In this document: positions 5,589 to 5,846 of the stretch, piece by piece
Numbering within the stretch: position 1 is the first letter of the stretch
Layout of the letters: the number at the start of each line of letters is the position of its first letter
NCBI GenBank assembly: GCA_937124525.1
Contig: CAKZLA010000455.1
Location: forward strand, 1-5,846
DNA: 5,846 bases
Direction of reading: 5' to 3'
DNA from: an uncultured Desulfobacterium sp.
GTDB lineage: Bacteria; Desulfobacterota; Desulfobacteria; Desulfobacterales; Desulfobacteraceae
Made by a program: the position numbers and the translations under genes
The notes under the pieces: generated by a model
The model's input: only the letters and a program-made list of their open reading frames with translations
Database searches by the model: none
Told to the model about the DNA's origin: nothing

Positions 5589-5846
5589 GTTAATCGGAAC
5601 ATATACTTTATTGCCATGGACGATCGCCGGTTTGAAAGAAATTTCCATACTGTAAAACAATTCACTTTTATCAAAAATGGAATTTTGTAACCGCTTTACA
5701 AGCAAATCAACAAAAACTTTCTGCTGTTTTTCGCTCAACTTGCCCCAGTTGGCTCTGCCAAGCGACAGTTTAGCGATGAGCTGAAAATCGAAGATCGGCC
5801 CGACGATATTCACTCTTTGTGTTTTGGGTTCATCCAAGCGCGTTAA
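5574..5846 (-). pseudogene. MlaC/Ttg2D-type ABC transporter periplasmic protein, middle part only, disrupted by the IS
   Basis: The frame is open from the right window edge to TGA at 5574-5576. There are 86 genuine codons (5846-5589), then four codons (C-V-F-R) and the stop supplied by the IS tip. Residues 'IVGPIFDFQLIAKLSLGRANWGKL' (shown here in part: PIFDF, LSLGR, W) and 'SEKQQKVFVDLLVKRLQNSI' match the helical core of the MlaC family (toluene-tolerance Ttg2D), periplasmic phospholipid carriers of the Mla pathway. 'AIVHGNKVYVPIN' begins the following beta part, where the family usually continues to a 'YDV.IEG.S...NYR.QF' ending. That ending is absent here, so the lipid-binding domain is incomplete and the product is probably non-functional. 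The signal peptide and start lie beyond the window. The family call rests on motif memory. No other mla gene is visible. Confidence 0.66.

Noticed and set aside
5472..5690. Plus-strand frame of 72 aa with the same W-P-D-S-I-G-I-T-G-R motif
   Set aside because: It is the right terminal repeat array read through, then antisense mlaC. This is a repeat artefact, not a gene.

Overview
The window looks like accessory or rearranged DNA around an IS21-family insertion sequence. It joins two stretches of apparently different ancestry. Positions 1 to about 1270 resemble core chromosome of a marine gammaproteobacterium of the Alteromonas kind: the C-terminal bulk of a YtjB/Smp-type membrane protein faces, 17 bp away, the 3' two thirds of a YjjV-type TatD hydrolase gene. 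From about 1285 rightwards the content is different and, by my recollection of similar proteins, suggests Desulfobacterota: a DUF4124 plus trypsin-like secreted protease, REP-like palindromes, an IS21-family element and an MlaC-type gene fragment. The taxonomic reading is inference; no database search was possible.

Layout: partial ytjB (2-601, +); a continuous minus-strand frame (2349-619) whose N-terminal 355 residues or so are a secreted serine protease and whose last 220 or so are a TatD hydrolase lacking its first metal-binding motif; a non-coding stretch (2350-2855) with two REP-like hairpins and a possible relic of another IS end; a complete IS21-family element (2856-5588) with istA, istB and arrays of about 23-bp terminal repeats, six on the left and five on the right; and the middle of an MlaC-type gene (5846-5574, -) cut off by the right end of the element.

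The IS element is internally coherent: the DDE transposase IstA and the AAA+ ATPase IstB are consecutive, both intact, and enclosed by inverted terminal repeats starting TG and ending CA. The flanks are not coherent with a simple insertion. No target duplication is visible, and the rest of mlaC is not on the other side. Together with the protease/TatD fusion, the window contains at least two breakpoints, which could be recombination events or, for the fusion, an assembly join. I found no new defence or other multi-gene system. The points most worth a second look are the fusion point, the coiled-coil insertion inside the protease fold, and the expanded repeat arrays of the IS.
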